From NCBI RefSeq assembly GCF_022008395.1, contig NZ_JAIRBB010000003.1, forward strand, positions 124,001 through 188,000: a stretch of 64,000 nt of DNA. The letters are read 5' to 3'. This DNA is from Aequorivita xiaoshiensis (GTDB lineage Bacteria; Bacteroidota; Bacteroidia; Flavobacteriales; Flavobacteriaceae). The notes under the pieces are model-generated. The model had not been told where the DNA came from. It ran no database searches and worked only from the letters and a program-made list of their open reading frames with translations. Below, in pieces: positions 46,334-54,490 of this stretch. Within the stretch, counting starts at the first letter, position 1, and each line of letters opens with the position of its first letter. The position numbers were made by a program, and so were the translations under genes.

Positions 46334-46404
46334 GTAGAAATAAATAATTTCATTTTAAAATAAATGAATGCCACATACTGATTTCAGTATTAATAAAAAA
46401 TATA

Positions 46405-46986
46405 ATGAGTTTAACAGAGGTTAGTGACGAGATTAAGGTGAACAGAGCCAAAAAGAATATGCTTTGGTTTGGTATCATTAGTTTAACAATGAGTTTTGCT
46501 GGGCTTACTAGTGCTTATGTAGTTAGTAAAGAAAGACCGGATTGGATTTCCAATTTTGAAATTCCACCAGCATTTTATATAAGTCTTGCTTTGATTCTTG
46601 TAAGTAGTTTTACAATTCACTTGGCGCTTAAAGCGATTAAAAAAGAGAAGCACAGTATGGGTATGATCCTTTTAGTGTCAACACTAATTTTAGGGATTTT
46701 GTTTATTGTTTTTCAATTTGTAGGCTTTTCTGAGATTATTGAAAGTGGATATAATTTTACAGGACCAACAAGTAATATTACCACCTCTTTTATTTATTTA
46801 GTGGTATTGCTTCACGTAGCACACGTTTTTGCAGGCTTAGTAAGTCTTTTAATTGTAATTTATAATCATTATAAACTAAAATATCAAAACGGGAAAACCC
46901 TTGGTGTTGAACTAGCTGCAACATTTTGGCACTTTATAGATGTTGTGTGGATTTACCTCTTTTTGTTTTTATATTTCGTTAAATAA
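46405..46986 (+). CDS. cytochrome c oxidase subunit III-like protein (short)
   Basis: A 193-aa, five-helix CoxC/CyoC-type protein. The last helices carry the subunit III signature LHVAHVFAGLVSLLIV and ATFWHFIDVVWIYLF. It is one of two subunit III proteins encoded side by side in flavobacterial oxidase loci; which one joins the aa3 core is not clear from sequence. The gap to the next gene is 46 nt. A 16-nt palindrome (46375-46390) lies just upstream. Confidence 0.9.
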   Translation: MSLTEVSDEIKVNRAKKNMLWFGIISLTMSFAGLTSAYVVSKERPDWISNFEIPPAFYISLALILVSSFTIHLALKAIKKEKHSMGMILLVSTLILGILFIVFQFVGFSEIIESGYNFTGPTSNITTSFIYLVVLLHVAHVFAGLVSLLIVIYNHYKLKYQNGKTLGVELAATFWHFIDVVWIYLFLFLYFVK

Positions 46987-47032
46987 AAATTAAACGTATT
47001 TTTGAACCCTATTTAAAAACCAAATTCTTTTT

Positions 47033-48016
47033 ATGGAAGCAACTGTTGTAAAAACAGGTACTGAAGGAAAAACCTGGGGAGGCGGAAATAACCCGCTAAA
47101 GGCCAGTTATGGCAAAATGATGATGTGGTTTTTTATTCTATCAGATTCATTGACATTTGCAGGTTTCTTGGCCTCTTATGGAATGTCCCGTTTCAAATTT
47201 ATTGATGCATGGCCAATCGCCGATGAAGTATTTACCCACTTTCCTTTTCTTCACGGGGTAGAAGCGCCAATGTACTATGTGGCGTTTATGACGTTTATTC
47301 TGATTTTTTCTTCTGTGACTATGGTGTTAGCTGTAGATGCAGGTCAGAAAATGCAGCAGAAAAAAGTGATTCTGTACATGTTCTTAACCTTACTTGGTGG
47401 TTTTGTGTTCTTAGGTTCACAAGCTTGGGAGTGGAAAACATTCATTAAAGGTGATTATGGAGCTGTTGAAACTAATGGACGTCAGATTCTTCAATTCTTG
47501 GATACCGATGGAAAACGTGTAGCGCTAGCCGATTTTGCTGCTGCTCAAACAGATCCGAGAGTAGAGCATACCAATGAAAGCGGTATATGGTACAAGAGTG
47601 AACCTGAATACAAAACTTCAGTTTCATTTGAACAAGTTAAAGAAGGATTCTTGGCTAATGAAAATCTACTTATAAGACTACCAAATAAAGATGAAAATGG
47701 ACAGCATATAGTTTTGTCTAGAGAAGAATCTATTACTAAATTGGTTAATGACGGTAATCTAGTTGTTGAAGGAGCGAACCTTCGTCACAACGAATACGGG
47801 CACCCACTATTTGCCGATTTCTTCTTCTTCATTACAGGTTTTCACGGATTCCACGTTTCTATTGGAGTACTTTTAAATCTAATTGTTTTCTTCAATGTGG
47901 TAATCGGTACTTATGAACGTCGAGGACATTATGAAATGGTTGAAAAAGTAGGTCTATACTGGCACTTTGTGGATTTAGTATGGGTATTTGTATTTACATT
48001 CTTTTATCTTGTATAA
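47033..48016 (+). CDS. cytochrome c oxidase subunit III (with long soluble insert)
   Basis: A 327-aa subunit III. Helices are seen at about 28-48, 78-100, 114-135, and after a long insert at about 258-290 and 305-327. The C-terminal block GFHGFHVSIGVLLN and GLYWHFVDLVWVFVFTFFYL is the family signature. Between the third and fourth helices there is a charged soluble insert (about 143-255), roughly 110 residues, that the short paralogue lacks. It probably faces the periplasm and may contact alternative complex III. 18 nt before the subunit IV gene. Confidence 0.93.
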   Translation: MEATVVKTGTEGKTWGGGNNPLKASYGKMMMWFFILSDSLTFAGFLASYGMSRFKFIDAWPIADEVFTHFPFLHGVEAPMYYVAFMTFILIFSSVTMVLAVDAGQKMQQKKVILYMFLTLLGGFVFLGSQAWEWKTFIKGDYGAVETNGRQILQFLDTDGKRVALADFAAAQTDPRVEHTNESGIWYKSEPEYKTSVSFEQVKEGFLANENLLIRLPNKDENGQHIVLSREESITKLVNDGNLVVEGANLRHNEYGHPLFADFFFFITGFHGFHVSIGVLLNLIVFFNVVIGTYERRGHYEMVEKVGLYWHFVDLVWVFVFTFFYLV

Positions 48017-48034
48017 AATTATTAAAGTTTAACA

Positions 48035-48418
48035 ATGGCACACGAACATAAATTAGAAATATTTAGAGGAGCATTAAAGTTCAAATCTAATGTATCCAAA
48101 ATATGGGGAGTATTTATCTTACTTTCTATCGTTACAATAATTGAAGTTGTACTTGGTATTTTACGCCCTGAGGCTTTAGTTGGCAATAAGTTTTTAGCAA
48201 TGAACTTGCTTAACTGGATTTTTATAATTCTTACAATAGTTAAAGCTTATTACATTACCTGGGACTTTATGCATATGCGTGATGAAACTGTAGGCTTACG
48301 TAGAGCAGTGGTCTGGACAGGAGTGTTTTTGATTGCTTATATAATTGTCCTAATCTTAATTGAAGGAGATTACATTTACGAAGTATATAAAAACGGTTTT
48401 ATCAAGTTCAATTTCTAA
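48035..48418 (+). CDS. cytochrome c oxidase subunit IV (CyoD-like)
   Basis: A small 127-aa subunit with three helices (about 25-45, 58-78, 93-114), as in prokaryotic subunit IV/CyoD proteins. The conserved KAYYITWDFMHMRDE loop between helices 2 and 3 is seen. It stabilises the oxidase rather than taking part in catalysis. Followed by a terminator at 48443-48466, which closes the ctaB-III-III-IV unit. Confidence 0.88.
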   Translation: MAHEHKLEIFRGALKFKSNVSKIWGVFILLSIVTIIEVVLGILRPEALVGNKFLAMNLLNWIFIILTIVKAYYITWDFMHMRDETVGLRRAVVWTGVFLIAYIIVLILIEGDYIYEVYKNGFIKFNF

Positions 48419-48442
48419 CTGAACTTTTTTAAAATAAATTAG

Positions 48443-48466
48443 AGCCCTCTTTTCGAGGGCTTTTTT
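48443..48466 (+). terminator. terminator after oxidase subunit IV
   Basis: AGCCCTC / GAGGGCT with a TTTTC loop at 48443-48461 is followed by TTTTT. It separates the oxidase subunits from the Sco cluster. Confidence 0.88.
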
Positions 48467-48492
48467 ATGCTTAAAAATTAACAGCTAAAACA

Positions 48493-48523
48493 TTGTTTTA
48501 CCTTCTTTTACCCTGTATTTTTG
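48493..48523 (+). promoter_or_regulatory. promoter of the Sco cluster
   Basis: TTG (48493-48495), exactly 20 nt, and TATTTTTG (48516-48523) form the best Bacteroidota promoter match in the window. The predicted leader to the ATG at 48570 is about 42 nt. Confidence 0.72.
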
Positions 48524-48569
48524 TAGTCTCATCTACAGCGTTACTTGTAGGCGTGATAAATTCTTCAGA

Positions 48570-49214
48570 ATGAAAAAATATTTGGTCCTCGGCATACTGT
48601 TTATATTGCCGATTACGGTTTACATCTTTTTTGCAATGAGTACTAATTACTTTAAGCCATTGCCAATTTTAACCGAATCTGTTCAAGAACTAGATGGATT
48701 TAAAACTCTTGAAGGTGAGCCTGTCCAACTAAAAGGAAGGATTACAGTTTTAGGTTTTTTCGGAAGTGATTTAGAGGTTCACAGAGCCTACGCTTATAAT
48801 CTAGCCCATAAAATATACACCAAAAATCACAGCTTCAACGAATTTCAATTTGTGATTCTTTTGCCAGAAGGAACAGAAGATCAAGCTCGAAACGTTAGTG
48901 AAAAATTAGAACAAATTGCCCCGTTGGATTCATGGTTCTTCGCGTTTGGTTCTAAGGAGAACATTCATAATGTATTTAGTTCGCTGCAATCTAATTTATC
49001 ATTAGATTCAAATTTGTCTACTCCATTCGTATTTATAGTTGATAAAGAAGGTAGTTTGCGTGGTCGTAAAGAAGATGAGGAAGTAGGGGTTATGTATGGT
49101 TTCGACTCTAGTATTATTGCAGAAATCAACAATAAAATGAGCGACGACGTTAAAGTTCTTTTAGCAGAATACAGAAGAGCTTTAAAAAAATACGATGTAG
49201 ATAGAGAGATTTAA
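48570..49214 (+). CDS. cysteine-free Sco/thioredoxin-like membrane protein
   Basis: A 214-aa protein with one N-terminal anchor (about 4-23). The periplasmic part looks like a thioredoxin/Sco fold: ITVLGFFGSD (58-67) occupies the place of the Sco motif VVEFFFTTCPSICP, and STPFVFIVDKEGSLRGR matches the later strand. No cysteine occurs anywhere in the protein, so it cannot bind copper through CxxxC or act in thiol exchange. It is the first gene of the Sco cluster, 49 nt before the Sco gene. It may be a structural partner or chaperone for oxidase assembly. Confidence 0.7.
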   Translation: MKKYLVLGILFILPITVYIFFAMSTNYFKPLPILTESVQELDGFKTLEGEPVQLKGRITVLGFFGSDLEVHRAYAYNLAHKIYTKNHSFNEFQFVILLPEGTEDQARNVSEKLEQIAPLDSWFFAFGSKENIHNVFSSLQSNLSLDSNLSTPFVFIVDKEGSLRGRKEDEEVGVMYGFDSSIIAEINNKMSDDVKVLLAEYRRALKKYDVDREI

Positions 49215-49263
49215 TTTTATAATAAAGCTGTATTAATAAAACCAGACATTAAATAATTTACAA

Positions 49264-49887
49264 GTGAAAAAAAATTATTCATACATAGGTATTTCTTTTA
49301 TTATTTTAATTTTTGGAATTTGGGCCGTACCCAAAATTGTAGAGACCTTATCCAAACCAGAGCTTGCAACCATAGGGCCTGTTCCAGGTTTTGAATTCAC
49401 AGATCAAAATGGAAAAACTATTACCAACAAAGATTATGAAGGGAAGGTATATGTTGTAGAGTTTTTCTTCACAACTTGTCCAAGTATTTGCCCAATAATG
49501 AATGAGAATATGATAAAAATTCAAAATGAATTTTTAGGTAATCCTAAAGTTGGTATCGCCTCGTTTACAATTGACCCTGAACACGACACTCCAGAAGTAC
49601 TTAAAACATATGCCGAGAATACAGGTATTACAAAGCTTCAATGGCATTTATTAACTGGTGATAAAGACGAGATTTTTAAACTTGCTAACGAAGGCTTTAA
49701 TCTGTATGTAGGTAAAGGTTCAGAAGCAGAAGGCGGCTTTGAGCACTCGGGATATTTTGCATTAATCGATCAAGATGGTAATATCCGTTCTCGAATAGAC
49801 GAATTTGACAATCCTATTATTTATTACGATGGATTAGAAGATAAGCAAATACAAATGTTAAAAGAAGATATTAAAGCGCTTTTGTAA
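49264..49887 (+). CDS. Sco family copper chaperone
   Basis: A Sco1/SenC-type protein (207 aa) that delivers copper to the CuA site of oxidase subunit II. One N-terminal helix (about 6-25) anchors it. The copper ligands are C72 and C76 (CPSIC) and H161 (FEHSGYF). FTIDPEHDTPEVL, the conserved Sco segment, is present. The start is GTG at 49264 with no ATG nearby. It lies 3 nt before the DUF420 gene. Canonical in all visible residues, in contrast with the gene before it. Confidence 0.95.
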   Translation: MKKNYSYIGISFIILIFGIWAVPKIVETLSKPELATIGPVPGFEFTDQNGKTITNKDYEGKVYVVEFFFTTCPSICPIMNENMIKIQNEFLGNPKVGIASFTIDPEHDTPEVLKTYAENTGITKLQWHLLTGDKDEIFKLANEGFNLYVGKGSEAEGGFEHSGYFALIDQDGNIRSRIDEFDNPIIYYDGLEDKQIQMLKEDIKALL

Positions 49888-49890
49888 CTA

Positions 49891-50415
49891 ATGAATAATA
49901 CAGTGAAGAAAAATAAGTATAACGTTTGGATTTGGATTTTATCTATTGCAATTCCTATAGCAGTTGCTGTTTTGTTTACAGTTAAAATACCGGGTGTAGA
50001 AAGATTAGGCTTTTTGCCTCCAATTTATGCGAGTATAAATGCCTTTACAGCAATACTTTTGGTTGCTGCAGTATATCAGGTAAGAAGAGGCAATAGAAAG
50101 GCTCACGAACGCTTAATGAAAACTGCAATTGGTTGCTCAGTATTGTTTTTGCTAATGTATGTAGCTTATCACATGACGTCAGACTCTACAGTTTATGGCG
50201 GCGAGGGAGTGATTAAGTATGTTTATTATTTTATCCTTATAACGCATATATTGCTCTCAATCATCGTTATACCATTTGTGTTGATTACCTTTGTTCGCGC
50301 ACTTTCTGGGGAGTTTTATAAACACCGAAAAATTGCGCGTATCACCTATCCATTATGGCTTTATGTAGCTGTTAGTGGGGTTATAGTTTATCTAATGATA
50401 TCCCCATATTATTAA
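49891..50415 (+). CDS. DUF420 membrane protein
   Basis: A 174-aa protein with about five helices. The family is typically found beside oxidase and Sco genes. Histidines in RKAHERLMKT, VAYHMTSD, THILLSI and YKHRKIARITYPLWLY lie at helix edges and may bind heme or metal; this is inference from their conservation in the family. 3 nt after sco and 15 nt before the small CxMC gene, so cotranscribed. Function is unknown; a role in oxidase assembly is the usual guess. Confidence 0.85.
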   Translation: MNNTVKKNKYNVWIWILSIAIPIAVAVLFTVKIPGVERLGFLPPIYASINAFTAILLVAAVYQVRRGNRKAHERLMKTAIGCSVLFLLMYVAYHMTSDSTVYGGEGVIKYVYYFILITHILLSIIVIPFVLITFVRALSGEFYKHRKIARITYPLWLYVAVSGVIVYLMISPYY

Positions 50416-50430
50416 ACACTGTGGATTTAA

Positions 50431-50676
50431 TTGAATAAAAAAATGAAACTAAAGGTTCTATTAATATTAATGCTTGTTTTTATAGTTGTTCTTCCTGCCG
50501 AAGCACAATGCTCTATGTGTCGAGCAGTTTTAGAAACAGAAGACGGTGGGGGAGCGGCGAAAGGCATCAACAATGGTATTGTTTACCTAATGATCTTTCC
50601 TTACTTATTAGTTGGAGGGGTGGGCTATGTTATCTATAGAAGTCGTAAAAAAGCGCGTACTCAAGATAAAGCTTAG
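50431..50676 (+). CDS. small membrane protein with CxMC motif, Sco cluster
   Basis: An 81-aa protein with an N-terminal hydrophobic segment (about 8-25), AQCSMC (Cys27, Met29, Cys30), a short Gly-rich stretch and a second helix (about 51-70), followed by a basic tail (RSRKKAR). The first segment could be a cleaved signal (EAQ|C) or, less likely, a membrane hairpin. The C-x-M-C pair on the periplasmic side is a plausible copper-binding or redox site. The annotated start is TTG 50431; an ATG at 50443 is equally possible. I know it only as a conserved hypothetical type near Sco genes. Confidence 0.7.
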   Translation: MNKKMKLKVLLILMLVFIVVLPAEAQCSMCRAVLETEDGGGAAKGINNGIVYLMIFPYLLVGGVGYVIYRSRKKARTQDKA

Positions 50677-50808
50677 TTTTTTTTAATTTCAATTGTAACA
50701 AGAAACGGTTTTTAATGTCTAATTAATGACCGAAAGTCTTAATTGATTTAGGTCTTAACATGATCTTCGTTATTTTAAAAACGATTTTCAAGTTTTGTAA
50801 TTCAATAT

Positions 50809-51525
50809 ATGTTCAAAATGATAGAAATTAAAAACCTTCAAAAATCATATCACATGGGGAAAAATTCACTCCATGTTTTAAAAGGTATCAACTTTACAGT
50901 TTCTGAAGGTGAAATGGTTTCTATAATGGGCTCTTCCGGTTCAGGAAAGTCTACATTGCTCAATATTCTGGGTATCTTAGATGAAGCAGATGAAGGCACT
51001 TACACACTTGATGGTACTCTTATAAAAAACCTAAACGAAAAGGTAGCTGCTCGTTACCGAAACAAATTTCTTGGTTTTATTTTTCAATCTTTTAATCTTA
51101 TCAATTACAAATCTGCATTAGACAATGTAGCAATGCCTCTTTACTACCAAGGTGTAAAACGAAATATTCGAGTTGAAAAAGCGATGCATTACCTAGAAAA
51201 AGTAGGTTTGGCAGATTGGGCTACACACTTACCAAATGAGCTTTCTGGTGGTCAAAAACAACGTGTGGCGATAGCTAGAGCTTTAGCAAGCGATCCAAAA
51301 GTGCTACTGGCAGATGAACCAACAGGTGCTTTAGATACTAAAACTTCTTACGAAGTAATGGAGCTCATTCAAGGTATCAATGATGAAGGTAAAACTATTT
51401 TGATAGTCACTCATGAAGATGACATAGCGCATATGACTAAGCGAATTGTAAATCTAAAAGATGGCTTAATTATAGACGACTCCATTGTTACACAAGTACG
51501 CGCAAAAGCCAATAGTTATGTTTAA
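50809..51525 (+). CDS. ABC transporter ATPase (MacB/LolD type)
   Basis: The ATP-binding component of an exporter, 238 aa. Walker A GSSGSGKST is at 41-49, the signature LSGGQ at about 145-149, Walker B VLLADEP near 165-171 and the switch His in IVTHEDD. It is closest in look to LolD/MacB-type ATPases that drive mechanotransmission rather than transmembrane transport. ATG 50818 is an alternative start. The stop overlaps the next gene by 8 nt. Only one ATPase is present for two permeases. Confidence 0.94.
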   Translation: MFKMIEIKNLQKSYHMGKNSLHVLKGINFTVSEGEMVSIMGSSGSGKSTLLNILGILDEADEGTYTLDGTLIKNLNEKVAARYRNKFLGFIFQSFNLINYKSALDNVAMPLYYQGVKRNIRVEKAMHYLEKVGLADWATHLPNELSGGQKQRVAIARALASDPKVLLADEPTGALDTKTSYEVMELIQGINDEGKTILIVTHEDDIAHMTKRIVNLKDGLIIDDSIVTQVRAKANSYV

Positions 51526-52762
51526 TCTGGAACGCTGGCAGGAGATCTTTGAAGCAATTCGCAAAAATAAATTGCGAACCTTTCTTACGGGTTTATCTGT
51601 GGCTTCCGGTATTTTTATTCTAGTAATTCTCCTCGGAATTGGTCAAGGAATGCAAAATGGAGTACAGCAGCAATTTGAAAACGATGCTACTAATAGAATC
51701 AGTGTATGGACAAATGTAACTTCAGTTGAATACAAAGGTTTAAATCCAGGTCGAAGAATAGAAATGGATAATCGTGATTATAATTTAGCAATCAATAAAA
51801 ACAAAGATAAACTTGAATATAAATCTGGTGTTTACAGTAGGTGGGGACAATTGACAACCTTTAATAAAGAAAGTGGAAGTTATCGAGTAGAAGGAGTTCA
51901 CGGGGATTATCAATTTTTAGAAAATGAAACTCTTGTTGTTGGTAGGTATATAAATCAAGGAGATGTAAATAACTACGAAAAACACGCTGTAATAGGTAAC
52001 CAAGTGTATCTTGATCTTTTTAAAGGAAAAGATGCTTTGGGTGAATATATCGATGTTGCTGGAATAAAATTTAAAGTAGTGGGTGTTTATAGTGACCCAG
52101 GAGGGGAACGCGAGGAAACCCGAATATTTATCCCCATTTCAACAGCACAACGTGTATATAACGCTGGAGATAAACTTAGATCCTTAGCTTTTACCTTAGA
52201 AAAACACGATAGCTATGAAGATGCTTTAGCGGCTTCGGAAGCTTTTTCTGCGCAATTAGAAGCCGACTTAAAAACGAAGCATACTATTGCTCCAACTGAT
52301 GACAGAGCGGTAAATGTGAACAATTCCTTAGAAAACGCTAAAAAGTTTTACGACTTGAATAAAATGATACGCTGGTTTTTCTGGGGTGTTGGAATTTGTA
52401 CCATAATAGCTGGAGTTGTAGGAGTGAGTAACATTATGCTTATTATCGTAAAAGAGCGTACAAAAGAAATAGGCATCCGAAAAGCAATTGGTGCAGAACC
52501 TTGGTCGATTATAGGGATGATTCTACATGAGTCCATATTTGTAACAGCAATTGCAGGTTTCATAGGGCTTATATTTAGTTTGTTTCTCCTGCAGATAGCA
52601 GGACCCTTTATTGAGATGGACTATATTAAAAACCCTTCAGTAGATTTTTCAGTAGCGATAACAACTGTAGTAATTCTTGTAATCGCGGGAGCAATTGCAG
52701 GTTTTTTTCCAGCATACCGAGCAGCAAATATTAAACCCATAGAAGCTTTGCGAGATGAGTAA
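51518..52762 (+). CDS. MacB-type ABC permease (first)
   Basis: A 414-aa MacB permease with one N-terminal helix (about 20-42), a large periplasmic domain (about 45-280) and three C-terminal helices (about 285-400). It ends with the family tail IKPIEALRDE. I choose ATG 51518, which overlaps the ATPase stop (ATGTTTAA), over a TTG 33 nt upstream that adds residues with no match. The coupling helix KERTKEIGIRKAIGA is seen. It overlaps the second permease by 8 nt. Such systems export peptides, siderophores or lipoproteins; the substrate here is unknown. Confidence 0.93.
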   Translation: MFNLERWQEIFEAIRKNKLRTFLTGLSVASGIFILVILLGIGQGMQNGVQQQFENDATNRISVWTNVTSVEYKGLNPGRRIEMDNRDYNLAINKNKDKLEYKSGVYSRWGQLTTFNKESGSYRVEGVHGDYQFLENETLVVGRYINQGDVNNYEKHAVIGNQVYLDLFKGKDALGEYIDVAGIKFKVVGVYSDPGGEREETRIFIPISTAQRVYNAGDKLRSLAFTLEKHDSYEDALAASEAFSAQLEADLKTKHTIAPTDDRAVNVNNSLENAKKFYDLNKMIRWFFWGVGICTIIAGVVGVSNIMLIIVKERTKEIGIRKAIGAEPWSIIGMILHESIFVTAIAGFIGLIFSLFLLQIAGPFIEMDYIKNPSVDFSVAITTVVILVIAGAIAGFFPAYRAANIKPIEALRDE

Positions 52763-54026
52763 AATATTAAGCAAAGATAGTTGGGCAGAAATAATCGAGG
52801 CTTTAAGTAGCAATTGGTTTAGAACGGTTATGACCGCTTTTGGTGTGCTTTGGGGCATTTTTATCTTAGTAATCCTTCTTGCAGCTGGAAACGGCTTAGA
52901 AAATGGAATAAGGCAGGGATTTAATGGGATGGCTACAAACTCAATGTTTATGTGGACCCAAACTGCTTCTCAGCCCTATAAAGGTTTGCCTAAAGGACGA
53001 CGCTATAATTTTAAAACCGACGATGTTCCAGCGATAAAACAAAGTGTAGAAGGCTTACAATTTGTTTCTCCTCGAAATCAATTAGGTGGCTTTAGAGGAA
53101 GTAATAACGTAGTAAGAGGTCTTCAAACAGGAGCATTTAATGTTTATGGAGACTATCCTGAAATTATCCAACAACAGCCTATGGATATTACATCAGGTAG
53201 ATTTATCAATTATTCAGACATACAGGAAAAACGGAAAATCGCAATAATTGGAAGTGGTGTAAGAAGTGCCTTATATGATTCAGGTGAAGAGGTTATCGGC
53301 TCGTACATTAAGATTAACGGCGTAAACTTTATGGTTGTAGGAACCTATAAAAAGAAGGGTAACAATGGCGATCCTGAGGAGATGCAAAAGGAAATTTATG
53401 TGCCATTTACAGCGTTTTCGCAAGCGTTTAATATGGGAGATATTGTAGGTTGGATGGCGATAACTGCGAAAGATGGATACTCCATTACAAACTTGAAAGA
53501 GCAAATTTTTGATGTTATCAAAACGCGTCACACTATCAACCCCAATGACGATCGCGCAGTAGGAAATTTTGATCTTTTTCAAGAATACACCAAATTAACG
53601 GGCTTGTTTTCTGCTCTAAATTTTGTAGCCTTTTTTGTGGGAATATTAGTATTGTTATCTGGTATTATCGGTATTAGTAATATAATGCTAATTGTAGTAA
53701 AAGAACGCACAAAAGAAATAGGTATTCGTAGGGCTTTGGGAGCAACTCCTTGGAGTATACGTGCTCAAATTTTATTAGAGTCGATATTTTTAACCATTGT
53801 TTCAGGAATGGCAGGCATTGTTTTAGCAAGTGCGGTACTTTGGTTTGTGAATTATCAACTCGATGGTATGGATACCTCTGAAATGATGTTTATAAATCCA
53901 TCAGTAAATATAGGTGTAGTATTTATTGCTTTAACAATTTTAATCGTATCAGGACTTTTGGCTGGATTAATTCCTGCTCAAAATGCTATAAAAATTAAAC
54001 CTGTAGAAGCCTTAAGAACGGAATAG
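52755..54026 (+). CDS. MacB-type ABC permease (second)
   Basis: A 423-aa paralogue of the preceding permease with the same layout: helix at about 18-40, periplasmic domain to about 285, three helices, and the end IKPVEALRTE. The motif KERTKEIGIRRALGATPWSI matches the first copy. The two would form a heterodimer with two copies of the single ATPase, unlike the MacB homodimer. ATG at 52755 lies inside the previous stop region (8-nt overlap). The DUF1801 gene follows after 10 nt. Confidence 0.93.
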   Translation: MSKILSKDSWAEIIEALSSNWFRTVMTAFGVLWGIFILVILLAAGNGLENGIRQGFNGMATNSMFMWTQTASQPYKGLPKGRRYNFKTDDVPAIKQSVEGLQFVSPRNQLGGFRGSNNVVRGLQTGAFNVYGDYPEIIQQQPMDITSGRFINYSDIQEKRKIAIIGSGVRSALYDSGEEVIGSYIKINGVNFMVVGTYKKKGNNGDPEEMQKEIYVPFTAFSQAFNMGDIVGWMAITAKDGYSITNLKEQIFDVIKTRHTINPNDDRAVGNFDLFQEYTKLTGLFSALNFVAFFVGILVLLSGIIGISNIMLIVVKERTKEIGIRRALGATPWSIRAQILLESIFLTIVSGMAGIVLASAVLWFVNYQLDGMDTSEMMFINPSVNIGVVFIALTILIVSGLLAGLIPAQNAIKIKPVEALRTE

Positions 54027-54036
54027 AATTTTAAAA

Positions 54037-54456
54037 ATGAAATTAATAACAAATAACGAGGTTGAAGAAGTTTTTCAAAACTACCCTGAAAAGGTTAAAC
54101 AGCAAATGTATAGTCTTAGAGAATTAGTTATTAATACCGCGTCAAACATTAAAGAAATTGATAAACTTGAAGAAACCTTAAGATGGGGTGAGCCAAGTTA
54201 TATAACAAAATTTGGAAGTACGCTAAGGATAGATTGGAAACCCAAAACACCTAATCAATATGCCATTTATTTTAAGTGTACATCTAAGTTGGTTCCAACT
54301 TTTAAAACATTATATAAAAATGAATTTAATTTTGAAGGTAATAGAGCGATATGCTTCAAATTAGATGAAGAAATTCCTAGAGATGAATTAAAGCAGTGTA
54401 TTTCAATGGCTATGATGTATCACAAATTAAAACACTTGCCATTACTAGGAGTATAA
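54037..54456 (+). CDS. DUF1801 domain protein
   Basis: A 139-aa soluble protein. Residues about 10-125 match the DUF1801/YdhG-like fold: LRELVINTASNIKEIDKLEETLRWGEPSY, then a strand IDWKPKTPNQYAIYFKC. Its role is not known, and it has no obvious tie to the exporter genes around it. The position inside the operon (10 nt after the second permease, 34 nt before the adaptor) means it is probably made with them. Confidence 0.82.
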   Translation: MKLITNNEVEEVFQNYPEKVKQQMYSLRELVINTASNIKEIDKLEETLRWGEPSYITKFGSTLRIDWKPKTPNQYAIYFKCTSKLVPTFKTLYKNEFNFEGNRAICFKLDEEIPRDELKQCISMAMMYHKLKHLPLLGV

Positions 54457-54490
54457 AATAAAATATGAAATTAAATCAACATCGATACCA

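Noticed and set aside
46375-46390. 16-nt palindrome ATACTGATTTCAGTAT before the short subunit III gene.
   Set aside because: Could be an operator, but it is a single copy and no nearby regulator or known consensus supports it.
51485-51517. Longer TTG start for the first MacB permease.
   Set aside because: The ATG at 51518 has the typical overlapping stop/start and begins at the conserved part.
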